This document shows, piece after piece, positions 1-8,896 of a stretch of DNA of 64,000 nucleotides. Origin of the DNA: Aquamicrobium sp. (lineage in GTDB: Bacteria > Pseudomonadota > Alphaproteobacteria > Rhizobiales > Rhizobiaceae); contig NZ_JAMLIE010000001.1 in assembly GCF_023954335.1 (NCBI RefSeq), forward strand, positions 1,178,001 to 1,242,000, given 5' to 3'. Below the pieces are notes generated by a model. It did not search any database, had not been told where the DNA came from, and saw nothing but the letters and a program-made list of their open reading frames with translations. Position numbers and translations under genes: made by a program. Each line of letters starts with the position of its first letter. Within the stretch, counting starts at the first letter, position 1.

Positions 1-42
1 ATCATCGAGGAACGGCCAGTCGAGGAAGGAGCGGTCAGGCAT
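1..42 (-). CDS. N-terminus of a probable acyl-CoA dehydrogenase (cut by window edge)
   Basis: The minus strand opens with an ATG at 42-40, and the 14 visible codons read MPDRSFLDWPFLDD. A GGGGAGA ribosome-binding site lies about 8 bases upstream. From memory, this opening (MPDRSFL-WPF) is typical of acyl-CoA dehydrogenases that sit beside the fused salicylyl-CoA/aminobenzoyl-CoA monooxygenase in rhizobia. It is the last visible gene of the operon running leftwards from 4563 and is separated from the hydratase by a RIME-type repeat. The family call rests on only 14 residues plus context. Confidence 0.5.
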   Translation of the reverse strand, partial: MPDRSFLDWPFLDD

Positions 43-71
43 GCGTACGATCTCCCCGGACAGGCCGCGCC

Positions 72-196
72 GACCCCTCACCGGTTCGCTGCGCGAACCA
101 CCTCTCCCCAGAGGGGAGAGGAAAGAACATGAGACGTTGCGGCCGGCCTTCCTCTCCCCTCTGGGGAGAGGTGGCCCGAAGGGCCGGTGAGGGGTC
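72..196. repeat. RIME-like palindromic intergenic repeat, copy 1
   Basis: A 125-bp element bounded by a perfect 13-bp terminal inverted repeat: GACCCCTCACCGG at 72-84 and CCGGTGAGGGGTC at 184-196. Inside are two separate hairpins built on CTCTCCCC/GGGGAGAG, around 101-121 and 151-171. The same architecture recurs at 18075, 33453 and 45544. It resembles the Rhizobium-specific intergenic mosaic elements (RIME), which are non-coding. Here it lies between the hydratase and dehydrogenase genes of one operon, so it would be transcribed as two stem-loops. Confidence 0.8.
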
Positions 197-213
197 AGCA
201 GCGAACATCGTCA

Positions 214-1037
<824 letters not shown>

Positions 1038-1041
<4 letters not shown>

Positions 1042-1514
1042 TGCTCTCCCTCCCAGTTGCTGCGGAACGCCTTCAGCATCGCCGAGAGCGCCTTCGCGTC
1101 GGTCTCGCTCACCTCGCCGAGCAGGTCGGCGATCCAGCCCTCATGCGCGGCCGCCATGGCGGCGAAGCGGGCCGTGCCTTCCTCGGTCAGCCGCACGACG
1201 AAGGCGCGGCGGTCGCCTTCGCGGGCAGCGCGCTGCACCAGCCCGTCGGCGACCAGCCGCTCGACGATGCCGGTGACGTTGCCGTTGGAGACGAGCAGGA
1301 ACCGCGACAGGTCGCTCATCAGCATGCCCTCACGCTCCCTGTAGAGCGCGGAAAGCACGTCGAAGCGCGGCAGCGTTGAGTCGAACTCGCGCTTCAGTCG
1401 CTCGCGCAGCTCGGCCTCGACCACATGGACGACGCGCAGCAGCCTGATCCACAGCCGCAGGCGCTCCTTGCTGCCGGTCCGGCGGTCGACGAGTTCGAGC
1501 GGCACGCTCACCAT
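1038..1514 (-). CDS. MarR-family transcriptional regulator
   Basis: A 158-residue winged-helix regulator. The recognition-helix region MSDLSRFLLVSNGNVTGIVERL is followed by a wing rich in Arg and Asp (REGDRRAFVVRLTEEG), as is typical of MarR proteins that bind aromatic acids or CoA thioesters. The start ATG at 1514 overlaps the SDR stop (ATGGTGA) and the stop overlaps the hydratase start, so it is translated inside the catabolic operon. It is the obvious candidate to bind the tandem dyads at 4676-4703 upstream of the operon and to respond to a pathway CoA intermediate. Binding and effector are inferred. Confidence 0.88.
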
Positions 1515-2269
1515 GTCTCGCCTCCCGAAACCGAGATCGCCTGCCCGGTGATCGAGCCTGCCATGTCGCCGCACAGCCACAGCACGGCTGCCGCCACTTC
1601 CTGCGGCTGGATGAAGCGGCCTTGCGGGTTGGTCGCGGCAAGCGCCGCGCGCGCCTCCGCTTCGCTGCGGCCGGTGGTGGCGACGATGTTCGCCACGCTT
1701 TCGTCCAGCATGCCGGTCTCGACGAAGCCGGGGCAGACGGCGTTGACGGTGACGCCGGTCCTGGCGAACTCGGCGGCCAGCGCCCGCATCAGCCCAACCA
1801 CGCCGTGCTTGGCCGTGACATAGGACGCGACGTAAGGATAGCCCTTCAGCCCGGCGGTGGAGGCGATGAACACGATGCGGCCCCCGCCGGCCTTGCGCAT
1901 CGTGTCCATCGCCGGACGGGCGCTCAGGAATGCGCCCGTCAAATTCACCGCAAGCGTCTTCTGCCACAGGTCGAGCGTCGTCTTCGCCGCCGGCGCGCTC
2001 TGCGCCATCCCGGCATTGGCGATCACGATGTCGAACGGCCCGCGCGCGGCGACAGCCTCCTCATAAAGCGCGGCGACGGACGCCTCGTCGGTCACGTCGG
2101 CGGCGAGCGCGTGGATGGACGGGCTTTGCGCCGCCGTCTCCATGAGCGGCTCGATGCGCCGGCCGCAGACCGTCACCGCGACGCCTTCGCCCGCCAGCGC
2201 CAGCGCGACCGCCCGGCCGACGCCGCTGCCGCCGCCGGTGACGAGAGCGTGTCGGAAGGGGATCGCCAT
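1508..2269 (-). CDS. Short-chain dehydrogenase/reductase (SDR)
   Basis: A 253-residue classical SDR. It has the Rossmann glycine motif TGGGSGVGRA (about residues 10-19), the NAG motif (IANAGMAQ), a catalytic Ser in VFIAST and the YVTAK catalytic Tyr-Lys pair. The ATG at 2269 overlaps the stop of the upstream flavoenzyme gene (TGATG), so the two are translationally coupled. In this operon it probably oxidises or reduces a 3-hydroxyacyl- or ring-hydroxy-CoA intermediate. The ORF can be extended upstream to 2353, but that would run into the flavoenzyme gene and adds no SDR sequence. Confidence 0.85.
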   Translation of the reverse strand: MAIPFRHALVTGGGSGVGRAVALALAGEGVAVTVCGRRIEPLMETAAQSPSIHALAADVTDEASVAALYEEAVAARGPFDIVIANAGMAQSAPAAKTTLDLWQKTLAVNLTGAFLSARPAMDTMRKAGGGRIVFIASTAGLKGYPYVASYVTAKHGVVGLMRALAAEFARTGVTVNAVCPGFVETGMLDESVANIVATTGRSEAEARAALAATNPQGRFIQPQEVAAAVLWLCGDMAGSITGQAISVSGGETW

Positions 2270-4563
2270 CACACCTTCCCCGTCATCTGTTCCGGCCCGC
2301 GCTCGGCGAGGCGGTAGAGCTGGTCGCGGCCCGGCAAATAGGGATCGGGCCATTTCACGCCGCGGTCGCCGAGCTTCGCTGCCGCGTGCAGCGTCCAGTA
2401 GGGATCGGCCAGATGCGGCCGGGCCAGGCAGACGAGATCGGCCCGCCCGGCCATCAGGATCGAGTTGACGTGGTCCGGCTCGTAGATGTTGCCGACCGCC
2501 ATCGTCGCCATGCCGGTCTCGTTGCGGATGCGGTCGGAGAACGGCGTCTGGAACATGCGCCCGTAGACCGGCCGCGCCCGCGTCGAGGTCTGCCCGGCCG
2601 ACACGTCGCAGATGTCGACGCCGGCCGCCTGGAGCATGCGCGCGATCTCCACGGCTTCCTCCGGCGTCACGCCCTCGTCGCCGACCCAGTCATTGGCCGA
2701 GATGCGCACCGAGACCGGCTTGTCCTGCGGCCACACGGCGCGCACGGCGTGGAACACCTCGAGCGGGAAGCGCATGCGGTTGTCGAGGCTGCCGCCATAG
2801 GCGTCGTCGCGCCGGTTGGTCAGCGGCGAGATGAAGGAGGAGAGCAGATAGCCGTGCGCCATGTGCAATTCGAGCATGTCGAAGCCGCAGCGATCGGCCA
2901 TCTGCGCGGCGGCCACGAACTCCCCGCGCACCCTATCCATGTCGGCGCGGTCCATCGCCTTCGGCGTCTGGTTCTTGCCCGACCATGGCACGGCGGAGGC
3001 GGCGAGAAGCGGCCAGTTGCCGTCCTTCAGCGGCGCGTCGGCCTCCTCCCAGCCGAGCTGGGTCGAGCCCTTCGGCCCCGAATGGCCGAGCTGGGCGCAG
3101 ATCTTCGCCTCGGTCTCTTCATGGACGAAATCGACGATCCGCTTCCACGCCGCCTCGTGCCCGGGCCGGTAGAAGCCGGTGCAGCCGGGCGTGATGCGCC
3201 CTTCAGGCGACACGCAGGTCATCTCGATGACCACCAGCCCGGCCCCGCCCTTGGCCCGCTCGCAATAATGGATGAGATGCCAGTCGGTCGGGGTGCCGTC
3301 GACGGCCTTGTATTGCGCCATCGGCGAGACGACGACGCGGTTCTTCAGCTCGAGCCCGCGCAGGCGGAACGGGGCGAACATCGGCGCGCGATGCGTGCCG
3401 TCGCGTGCGCCGGCCCGGCGCTGGAACCATTCCTCCGCGCCGCCCAGCCATTTCGCGTCGCGCAGGCGCAGGTTCTCGTGGCTGATGCGCTGTGAGCGCG
3501 TCAGCAGCGAATAGGTGAACTGGATAGGGTCGAGGTCGAGATAGCGCTCGACGTCCTCGAACCATTCGAGCGAGTTGCGCGCCGCCGATTGCAGCTTCAG
3601 CACCTCGGTACGCCGCGCGACCTCGTATTTCTCGAATGCCGCCTGCAGGGTCGGCTCGGAATGGAGATAGTCGGCCAGCGCGACGGCGCTTTCCATGGCG
3701 AGCTTCGAGCCGGAGCCGATCGAGAAATGCGCCGTCGCCGCCGCGTCGCCCATCAGCACGACGTTCTCGTGCGACCAGCGCTCGCACAGCACGCGCGGGA
3801 AGTTGATCCACGCCGAGCCGCGGATGTGGTTGGCGTTCGACATCAGCGCGTGGCCGCCGAGATAGTCGCGGAAGATCGCCTCGCAGGCGGCGATGGACTG
3901 CTCGCGGCTCATCTCGCCGAAGCCGAACCTCTGCCACGTCTCCTCGGCGCATTCGACGATGAAGGTCGCGGTGTCGTCGTCGAACTGGTAGGCATGGGCC
4001 CAGACCCAGCCATGCGGCGTCTTCTCGAAGATGAAGGTGAAGGCGTCGTCGAATTTCTGGCGGGTGCCGAGCCAGACGAACTTGCATTTGCGCATGTCGA
4101 TGTCGGGGCGGAAATGCCCGGCCAGCGCCGTGCGGGTCTTCGAGTTCAACCCGTCCGCGGCGACAACGAGGTCGTAACTCGCCATCAGCGCGGCGTGGTC
4201 GTCGGCTTCCGCCTCGAAGCGCAGATCGACGCCGAGCTCGCGCGCCCGCGCCTGCAGCAGGAGCAGCAGCCGCATGCGGCCGATGCCGCAGAAGCCGTGC
4301 CCGGTCGACAGGGTGCGCACGCCCTTGTGGACGACGGCGATGTCGTCCCAATAGGCGAAGTGGTCGCGAATGGCGGCGGCGCTCTTCGCATCGTTGGCGG
4401 CGAGGTTGTCGAGCGTCTCGTCCGACAGCACCACGCCCCAGCCGAACGTATCGTCCGGCCGGTTGCGCTCGAAGACGACGACCTCGTGGCCGGCGTCTCG
4501 CAGCTTCATCGAGATGGCGAAATAGAGGCCGGCGGCACCGCCGCCCAGCACTGCAACCTTCAT
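2269..4563 (-). CDS. Bifunctional salicylyl-CoA 5-hydroxylase / 2-aminobenzoyl-CoA monooxygenase-reductase
   Basis: A 764-residue fusion of two flavoenzymes. Residues 1 to about 380 form a class A FAD monooxygenase: the dinucleotide motif is LGGGAAGLYF near residue 6, and the GD motif appears as LMGDAAATAHFSIGSGSKLA. From Met395 the rest is an Old Yellow Enzyme-type FMN oxidoreductase (MFAPFRLRGLELKNRVVVSP; ELHMAHGYLLSSFISPLTNRR; YGGS). This exact arrangement and size is known for 2-aminobenzoyl-CoA monooxygenase/reductase of Azoarcus and for proteins named salicylyl-CoA 5-hydroxylase. Both hydroxylate an aromatic CoA thioester, and the former also reduces the ring. It is the first gene of the operon, with GGGAG before the ATG. 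Which substrate it uses cannot be decided from sequence. Confidence 0.88.
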   Translation of the reverse strand: MKVAVLGGGAAGLYFAISMKLRDAGHEVVVFERNRPDDTFGWGVVLSDETLDNLAANDAKSAAAIRDHFAYWDDIAVVHKGVRTLSTGHGFCGIGRMRLLLLLQARARELGVDLRFEAEADDHAALMASYDLVVAADGLNSKTRTALAGHFRPDIDMRKCKFVWLGTRQKFDDAFTFIFEKTPHGWVWAHAYQFDDDTATFIVECAEETWQRFGFGEMSREQSIAACEAIFRDYLGGHALMSNANHIRGSAWINFPRVLCERWSHENVVLMGDAAATAHFSIGSGSKLAMESAVALADYLHSEPTLQAAFEKYEVARRTEVLKLQSAARNSLEWFEDVERYLDLDPIQFTYSLLTRSQRISHENLRLRDAKWLGGAEEWFQRRAGARDGTHRAPMFAPFRLRGLELKNRVVVSPMAQYKAVDGTPTDWHLIHYCERAKGGAGLVVIEMTCVSPEGRITPGCTGFYRPGHEAAWKRIVDFVHEETEAKICAQLGHSGPKGSTQLGWEEADAPLKDGNWPLLAASAVPWSGKNQTPKAMDRADMDRVRGEFVAAAQMADRCGFDMLELHMAHGYLLSSFISPLTNRRDDAYGGSLDNRMRFPLEVFHAVRAVWPQDKPVSVRISANDWVGDEGVTPEEAVEIARMLQAAGVDICDVSAGQTSTRARPVYGRMFQTPFSDRIRNETGMATMAVGNIYEPDHVNSILMAGRADLVCLARPHLADPYWTLHAAAKLGDRGVKWPDPYLPGRDQLYRLAERGPEQMTGKV

Positions 4564-4675
4564 CCCGTTCTCCCATTGGGCCCGCCTCTTGGCGTGTTCC
4601 CGTGCCGGCCGCTGGTCCTCGATGAAGGATGCGCCGGTCTGTCATTGGGGCAAGGATTCCACCGAACCGGAATTG

Positions 4676-4703
4676 TTTCAAGTATGAAATTTCAAGATTG
4701 AAA
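4676..4703. promoter_or_regulatory. Two tandem operator-like dyads in a divergent promoter
   Basis: Two inverted repeats lie back to back in an unusually AT-rich patch of the 233-bp divergent intergenic region. One is TTTCA (4676-4680), 4 bp, TGAAA (4685-4689). The other is TTTCAA (4690-4695), 2 bp, TTGAAA (4698-4703). They start exactly 14 bp apart. Their size and symmetry suit a MarR dimer pair, and the MarR gene is in the operon transcribed from here. They could control both the flavoenzyme operon and the hydrolase at 4797. Binding is inferred. Confidence 0.6.
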
Positions 4704-4796
4704 TATTTTTCCCGTCTGGACAGGATGCCTCCCGCCGCGCCATGGAAGGCGCGCGCGCCGTCGAGAGGAAAGCGGGCGCGCAAGGGAGCGACACGG

Positions 4797-5624
4797 ATGT
4801 TTCATCGCATCGGGGACTGGGACGACGCCTATGCCAACGGCGTCAACATCGCGCGCGGCGATGCGTGGCCGGGCGTCTGGGTCGAGGCCTCGCGCGCCTT
4901 CCGCGACAAGCTGGCGGGTGGAGAGAGGGCGCGGCTCGACCTTTCCTACGGCGATGCCCCGCGCCACCGCTTCGACCTCTTCCTGCCGGACGGCGCGCCG
5001 AAAGGGCTGGTCGTCTTCGTCCATGGCGGCTTCTGGATGAAGCTCGACCAGACCTTCCTGTCGCATCTCGCCGCCGGGCCGCTGGCGCACGGCCATGCTG
5101 TCGCCATGCCGACCTATACGCTCTGCCCCGACATCCGCATTTCCGGCATCGTCGGCGAGGTCGCCCGCGCCGTCGAGGCTGCGGCCGGCATGGTTGAGGG
5201 GCCGGTCCGGCTTGCGGGCCACTCGGCCGGCGGGCAGCTCGTCACGCGCATGATCTGCGCCGATTCGCCCCTGCCCGGGGCGGTGAGGGCGCGCATCGTC
5301 AACACCGTGTCGATCTCGGGCCTCCACGATCTGCGGCCGCTGATAAGGACGAAGATGAACGAGACCTTGCGCCTCGACGCGGCGGAAGCGGCGGCGCAAA
5401 GCCCGGCGCTGCTCGCGCCGCTGCCGGGTGCGCGGCTCGTCTGCTGGGTCGGCGCGGCGGAGCGCTCCGAATTCGTGCGCCAGAACGCGCTGCTGGCCAA
5501 TATCTGGACCGGGCTGGGCGCGGCGACGCTTTGCGTCGAGGAGCCGGACCGGCACCATTTCACCATCGTCGACGGGCTGGCCGACCCGGCGCATCCGCTG
5601 ACGACCACCCTGTTGACAGGCTGA
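4797..5624 (+). CDS. Alpha/beta hydrolase, kynurenine formamidase (arylformamidase)-like
   Basis: A 275-residue alpha/beta hydrolase with the HGGFW oxyanion motif at residues 76-80, a motif shared with kynurenine formamidases (HGGYW). The nucleophile elbow GHSAGG has Ser143, and a C-terminal DRHHFTIV probably carries the catalytic His. ATG 4797 was chosen because GGGAG lies 8 bases upstream; the ORF can be extended to 4629 but that crosses the operator dyads. Arylformamidase makes kynurenine, a precursor of anthranilate, so divergence from an aminobenzoyl-CoA-type operon fits a tryptophan-to-anthranilate route. No kynureninase is visible, so another ester or amide substrate is possible. Confidence 0.7.
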   Translation: MFHRIGDWDDAYANGVNIARGDAWPGVWVEASRAFRDKLAGGERARLDLSYGDAPRHRFDLFLPDGAPKGLVVFVHGGFWMKLDQTFLSHLAAGPLAHGHAVAMPTYTLCPDIRISGIVGEVARAVEAAAGMVEGPVRLAGHSAGGQLVTRMICADSPLPGAVRARIVNTVSISGLHDLRPLIRTKMNETLRLDAAEAAAQSPALLAPLPGARLVCWVGAAERSEFVRQNALLANIWTGLGAATLCVEEPDRHHFTIVDGLADPAHPLTTTLLTG

Positions 5625-5665
5625 CCCCGAGGCCCGACTGTGGCCGGCAGAATGCGAGGAAAACG

Positions 5666-5902
5666 ATGAGAGCGGTTTTCGTCCAGCTCCAGTGCACCCC
5701 CGGCAAGACCTATGACGTCGCCGACGAACTGTTCGCCCGCGAGGTCGCGTCCGAGCTCTATTCGACCAGCGGCGACTACGACCTCCTGATGAAGATCTAT
5801 GTCGAAGACGGCGTCGACATCGGCAAGTTCATCAACGAGAACGTCGCCAACGTGCCCGGCATCGTCCGCTCGCTGACGACGCTGACTTTTAAAGCGTTCT
5901 GA
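5666..5902 (+). CDS. Stand-alone Lrp/AsnC ligand-binding (RAM) domain protein
   Basis: A 78-residue protein beginning MRAVFVQLQCTPGKTYDVADEL and containing SGDYDLLMKIYVEDG. It matches the effector-binding alpha-beta domain of Lrp/AsnC regulators but has no helix-turn-helix. Such proteins form oligomers and may bind amino acids; their role is poorly known. AGGA lies just before ATG 5666. The stop is 3 bp from the converging stop of the next gene. A 10-bp direct repeat (CTGACTTTTA at 5882 and 5899) spans the two 3' ends. Confidence 0.8.
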   Translation: MRAVFVQLQCTPGKTYDVADELFAREVASELYSTSGDYDLLMKIYVEDGVDIGKFINENVANVPGIVRSLTTLTFKAF

Positions 5903-5905
5903 CTT

Positions 5906-6664
5906 TTATTCGAACCGGATCGCCTGCAAGGCGCTGCCGTTGCGCTTGAGCCAGGCGCGGGCCTCGTCGGTGCGCGGGCATAGCTCGCGGCACAGCGCCC
6001 AGAATTTCGGCCCGTGGTTCATCTCGCGCAGATGCGCGACCTCGTGCGCGACGAGATAGTCGATCACCGTCGGCGGCGCCATCATGATCCGCCACGAGAA
6101 GGACAGCGTGCCGTCCGCCGTGCACGAGCCCCAACGCGACGACGTGTCCTTGTAGCGGACGGCCTTGGCCCGCCGGCCGGCGCTGGCCGCATGCCGCGCC
6201 ACCAAAGGCTCGATGTCGCGCCGCGCCTCGCGCTTGAGGAAGTCGGCGAGCCGGCGCGGCAGGTGCGCCTCCTCGCCATGGACGTGCAGCGCCGGCGCGC
6301 CGTCTTCCAGCGCGACCGCCACCGTGCCGCGCCTTCCGGGCCGGTGCAGGATCAGGTGCGGCGTGCCGCGCAGCGGGATCTTCACCCCGGCGCGCACCTG
6401 CGGCCGGTCGGGCAGCCGGGCAAGCTTCAGCTCCAGCCAGTCGCGGTGGCGTTCGAGGAAGCGCTCGACCTCGCCCCGGCGCAGGCCGGGCGGCACGGTG
6501 ACGCGCAGGCCCTGGCCGCCGGCGTCGATCCTGAGCGTCAGTCGCCGGGCGCGCGCGTTCTCGACCACGCGCAACGGCAATTCGCGCCCCGCGACGTGGT
6601 GGGTGCGCTCCCCGGCCGTCTCGGGCGCGGGCTTTGCAGGGCGGGAAAAGAAGCCGAATGCCAT
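5906..6664 (-). CDS. YgjP/SprT-like zinc metallopeptidase family protein (DUF45)
   Basis: A 252-residue protein whose C-terminal third carries the zincin motif VAHEVAHLREMNHGPKFW (HEVAH near residue 206), as in the YgjP-like/M48-related DUF45 family. The preceding KDTSSRWGSC and LSFSWRIMMAP blocks are also family hallmarks. The N-terminal half is basic, with LRIDAGGQGLRVTVPPG. ATG 6664 (MAFGFFSR) was chosen because longer versions run through the terminator at 6721. The physiological substrate of this family is unknown to me. It is convergent with the RAM-domain gene. Confidence 0.8.
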   Translation of the reverse strand: MAFGFFSRPAKPAPETAGERTHHVAGRELPLRVVENARARRLTLRIDAGGQGLRVTVPPGLRRGEVERFLERHRDWLELKLARLPDRPQVRAGVKIPLRGTPHLILHRPGRRGTVAVALEDGAPALHVHGEEAHLPRRLADFLKREARRDIEPLVARHAASAGRRAKAVRYKDTSSRWGSCTADGTLSFSWRIMMAPPTVIDYLVAHEVAHLREMNHGPKFWALCRELCPRTDEARAWLKRNGSALQAIRFE

Positions 6665-6720
6665 GGAAGCCAGTCTATCCGATTCGCCGCTCCGGGAAGC
6701 GGGAGCGAAGGGAGCAAGGA

Positions 6721-6753
6721 AAAGCGGCGGCGGATTTCTCCGCCGCCGCTTTC
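6721..6753 (-). terminator. Rho-independent terminator after the DUF2852 gene
   Basis: A perfect stem of about 14 bp pairs AAAGCGGCGGCGGA (6722-6735) with its complement (6740-6753) around a 4-nt loop. Read on the minus strand it ends in CGCTTTT. It lies 33 bp downstream of the DUF2852 stop and upstream of the metallopeptidase gene, so it insulates the two minus-strand genes. Confidence 0.8.
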
Positions 6754-6785
6754 GCGTCATCAAGGGGCCGTCTTCAGAGGCCGCT

Positions 6786-7220
6786 TCAGTCGTCGAGAAG
6801 ATTGTCGTCGTTCTTCTTCGCCTTGCGGGGGGCAGGGGTTCCCTTGGAGCGTTCGGACATGAAGCGGTCGAATTCCTGCTGGTCCTTGGCGCGGCGCAGC
6901 TCGCGGGCATAGGTGTCGAACTCGTCGCGCAGCTCGTCGAGCTTGCGGCGCTCCTCGTTCAGGCGCTCCAGCTCCTTCTCGCGCCAGTCGTCGAAGGCGA
7001 CGTTGCCGGTGCGGGAAAAGCCGTTGCCGCGCTTGCGGCAGGAGCCGAACAGGCTCTTGCCCGTCTTGCTCCAGTCGCCGTTGAACTCGCCCAGCCGATC
7101 GCCCCACAGGATGTAGGCGAGCATGGCGAGGCCGAGCGGCCAGAACACCACGAAGCCCACGACCATCAGCGCAATGGTGGCCGGCGTCCACGCGGGACGG
7201 ATAAGGGCGGTCTTGGTCAT
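6786..7220 (-). CDS. DUF2852 family membrane protein
   Basis: A 144-residue protein. It opens MTKTALIRPAWTPATIALMV and continues into a hydrophobic stretch (ALMVVGFVVFWPLGLAMLAYILW, about residues 14-36) that is one or two membrane passes. The rest is a charged, probably coiled-coil cytoplasmic tail (KELERLNEERRKLDELRDEFD). This matches the alphaproteobacterial DUF2852 family, whose function is unknown. ATG 7220 is preferred; an in-frame ATG at 7244 adds eight residues. The gene is monocistronic and ends at a clear terminator. Confidence 0.75.
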   Translation of the reverse strand: MTKTALIRPAWTPATIALMVVGFVVFWPLGLAMLAYILWGDRLGEFNGDWSKTGKSLFGSCRKRGNGFSRTGNVAFDDWREKELERLNEERRKLDELRDEFDTYARELRRAKDQQEFDRFMSERSKGTPAPRKAKKNDDNLLDD

Positions 7221-7354
7221 AGTCTTCCGTTCCTTCCAGGTCATGCAGTCCGGTCTCGGCTGCCATTTTCGAGATGGGAAGACGAATGCGGCCGTTCAAG
7301 GCCCGGCCGGCAAAAAGCGGAAACCTTACCGAAATGTAAGGATGGGCGTTCCGG

Positions 7355-8149
7355 TCATATGTCGCCTGCCGCCCGCGCCACCAGCCCGTCGAGCGCGGCG
7401 AGCATCATGGCGATGTCCTGCGGCCGCGACAGGCGGTGGTCGCCGTCGCGGATCAGCGACAGCGTCACGTCGTCGGCCGGCAGGTGCTGGACGAGCTTCA
7501 GCGCCAGCGCGTGCGGCACGTCGGGGTCCTCCATGCCTTGCAGGATGTGGACCGGGCAGTGCGTGTCGATGAGCCCGTCGAGCACGCGGTTCCTGCGCCC
7601 GTCCTCGAACAGGGCGCTTGTGTAGACGTTCGGCTCCGGCGCGTATTGGGACGGCTCCTCGAAATAGCCCTTCTCCTCGAGGTCGCGGCGCTGCGCCGCG
7701 GTCAGTTCGGGCTCCATCAGCTCGACGGTGAAATCGGGCGCGGGCGCCAGCAGCAGCAGCCCGGCGACGCGGCCGCCTTCTCCCGCCCTGGCGAGTTCCT
7801 GCACCATGCGCAGCGCGATCCATCCGCCCATCGACGAGCCGACCAGCACCTGCGGCCCCGTGGTGAACTGGCGGAACACGGCGAGGCTCTGCGCCAGCCA
7901 GCGGGAGATCGTGCCGTCGCTGAAGCGCCCGCCCGATTCGCCGTGGCCGGAATAGTCGTGGCGAACGAAGGCGCGGCCCTCGCGTTCCGCCCAGCCGTCG
8001 AGCGCCTGCGCCTTGGTGCCCGCCATGTCGGAGCGGTAGCCGCCGAGCCACACCGCGCCGGGGCCCCTGCCGGTCCTGCGGCGCACCGCGATGCGGTCGC
8101 CCTCGACCGCGATGAATTCGGCGTCGGCGGATATGGGCTCTGTAGACAT
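7355..8149 (-). CDS. Alpha/beta hydrolase (ABHD10-like)
   Basis: A 264-residue alpha/beta hydrolase. The nucleophile elbow is GSSMGGW with Ser106. An acidic residue near MEDPDVPH and a His in DGDHRLSRP complete the likely triad. The layout (HDYSGHGES, then GSSMGGW, then a lid-like FTVELMEPELT insertion) resembles mycophenolic-acid acyl-glucuronide esterase/ABHD10-type thioesterases. The substrate is unknown. It is divergent from infC, with about 210 bp between them. Confidence 0.75.
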   Translation of the reverse strand: MSTEPISADAEFIAVEGDRIAVRRRTGRGPGAVWLGGYRSDMAGTKAQALDGWAEREGRAFVRHDYSGHGESGGRFSDGTISRWLAQSLAVFRQFTTGPQVLVGSSMGGWIALRMVQELARAGEGGRVAGLLLLAPAPDFTVELMEPELTAAQRRDLEEKGYFEEPSQYAPEPNVYTSALFEDGRRNRVLDGLIDTHCPVHILQGMEDPDVPHALALKLVQHLPADDVTLSLIRDGDHRLSRPQDIAMMLAALDGLVARAAGDI

Positions 8150-8359
8150 GGGCCTCGTCGTCTCCTATCTGGTGGAAGTGGGGTTCATGGCACGTTTGCC
8201 GGCCGCAGGAAAAGGCTGCGTCCTGAGCGCGCGCCTTGCACGAGACCCGTGATTTTTTCCCGCTCCCGTGCTATTGACCGCGCTCGAACGCGCGCGGGAA
8301 TTGCCGTGACGCGCCATTTCTGCAGCATCGAACATCAATCATTCGAGGAGATTACGACC

Positions 8360-8896
8360 ATTCGCAGACCGTTCAAAGCCGCTGCGCCCGTGAAGGAAGG
8401 GCCGCGTTCCAACCAGGAGATTCGCGTCCCGCAGGTTCAGCTCATCGACGCCGAAGGCCAGAATCGCGGCGTCGTCGCGACCGCCGAGGCCCTGGCCATG
8501 GCCGAGGATGCCGGGATGGATCTGGTGGAGATCGTGCCGCACGCGCAGCCGCCCGTGTGCAAGATCACCGATCTCGGCAAGATGAAGTACCAGAACCAGA
8601 AGAAGGCGGCCGAGGCGCGCAAGCGCCAGAAGACCATCGAGATCAAGGAGATCAAGATGCGTCCGAACATCGACGACCACGATTACGAGACCAAGATGAA
8701 GGCCGTGCGCCGCTTCTTCGACGACGGCGACAAGGTCAAGCTGACGCTGCGCTTCCGCGGCCGCGAGATGGCGCATCTGGAGCTCGGCATGCAGCTTCTC
8801 AACCGGGTCCGGGAAGAGGTCGGCGAGATCGCCAAGGTCGAGGCCGAGCCGAAGCTCGAAGGCCGCCAGATGATGATGGTGCTGGCGCCGAAATAG
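8360..8896 (+). CDS. infC: Translation initiation factor IF-3 (ATT start codon)
   Basis: A 178-residue IF-3. The N-domain has RSNQEIRVPQVQLIDAEGQN, the linker is KKAAEARKRQKTIEIKEIKM and the C-domain has LRFRGREMAHLELG. The first residues (RRPFKAA) follow ATT at 8360, with GAGGAG 9 bases upstream. No ATG or GTG fits the family N-terminus. Rare ATT/ATA starts are typical of infC and underlie autoregulation, because IF-3 itself rejects non-canonical start codons. The gene begins the infC-rpmI-rplT ribosomal block. Confidence 0.96.
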   Translation: MRRPFKAAAPVKEGPRSNQEIRVPQVQLIDAEGQNRGVVATAEALAMAEDAGMDLVEIVPHAQPPVCKITDLGKMKYQNQKKAAEARKRQKTIEIKEIKMRPNIDDHDYETKMKAVRRFFDDGDKVKLTLRFRGREMAHLELGMQLLNRVREEVGEIAKVEAEPKLEGRQMMMVLAPK

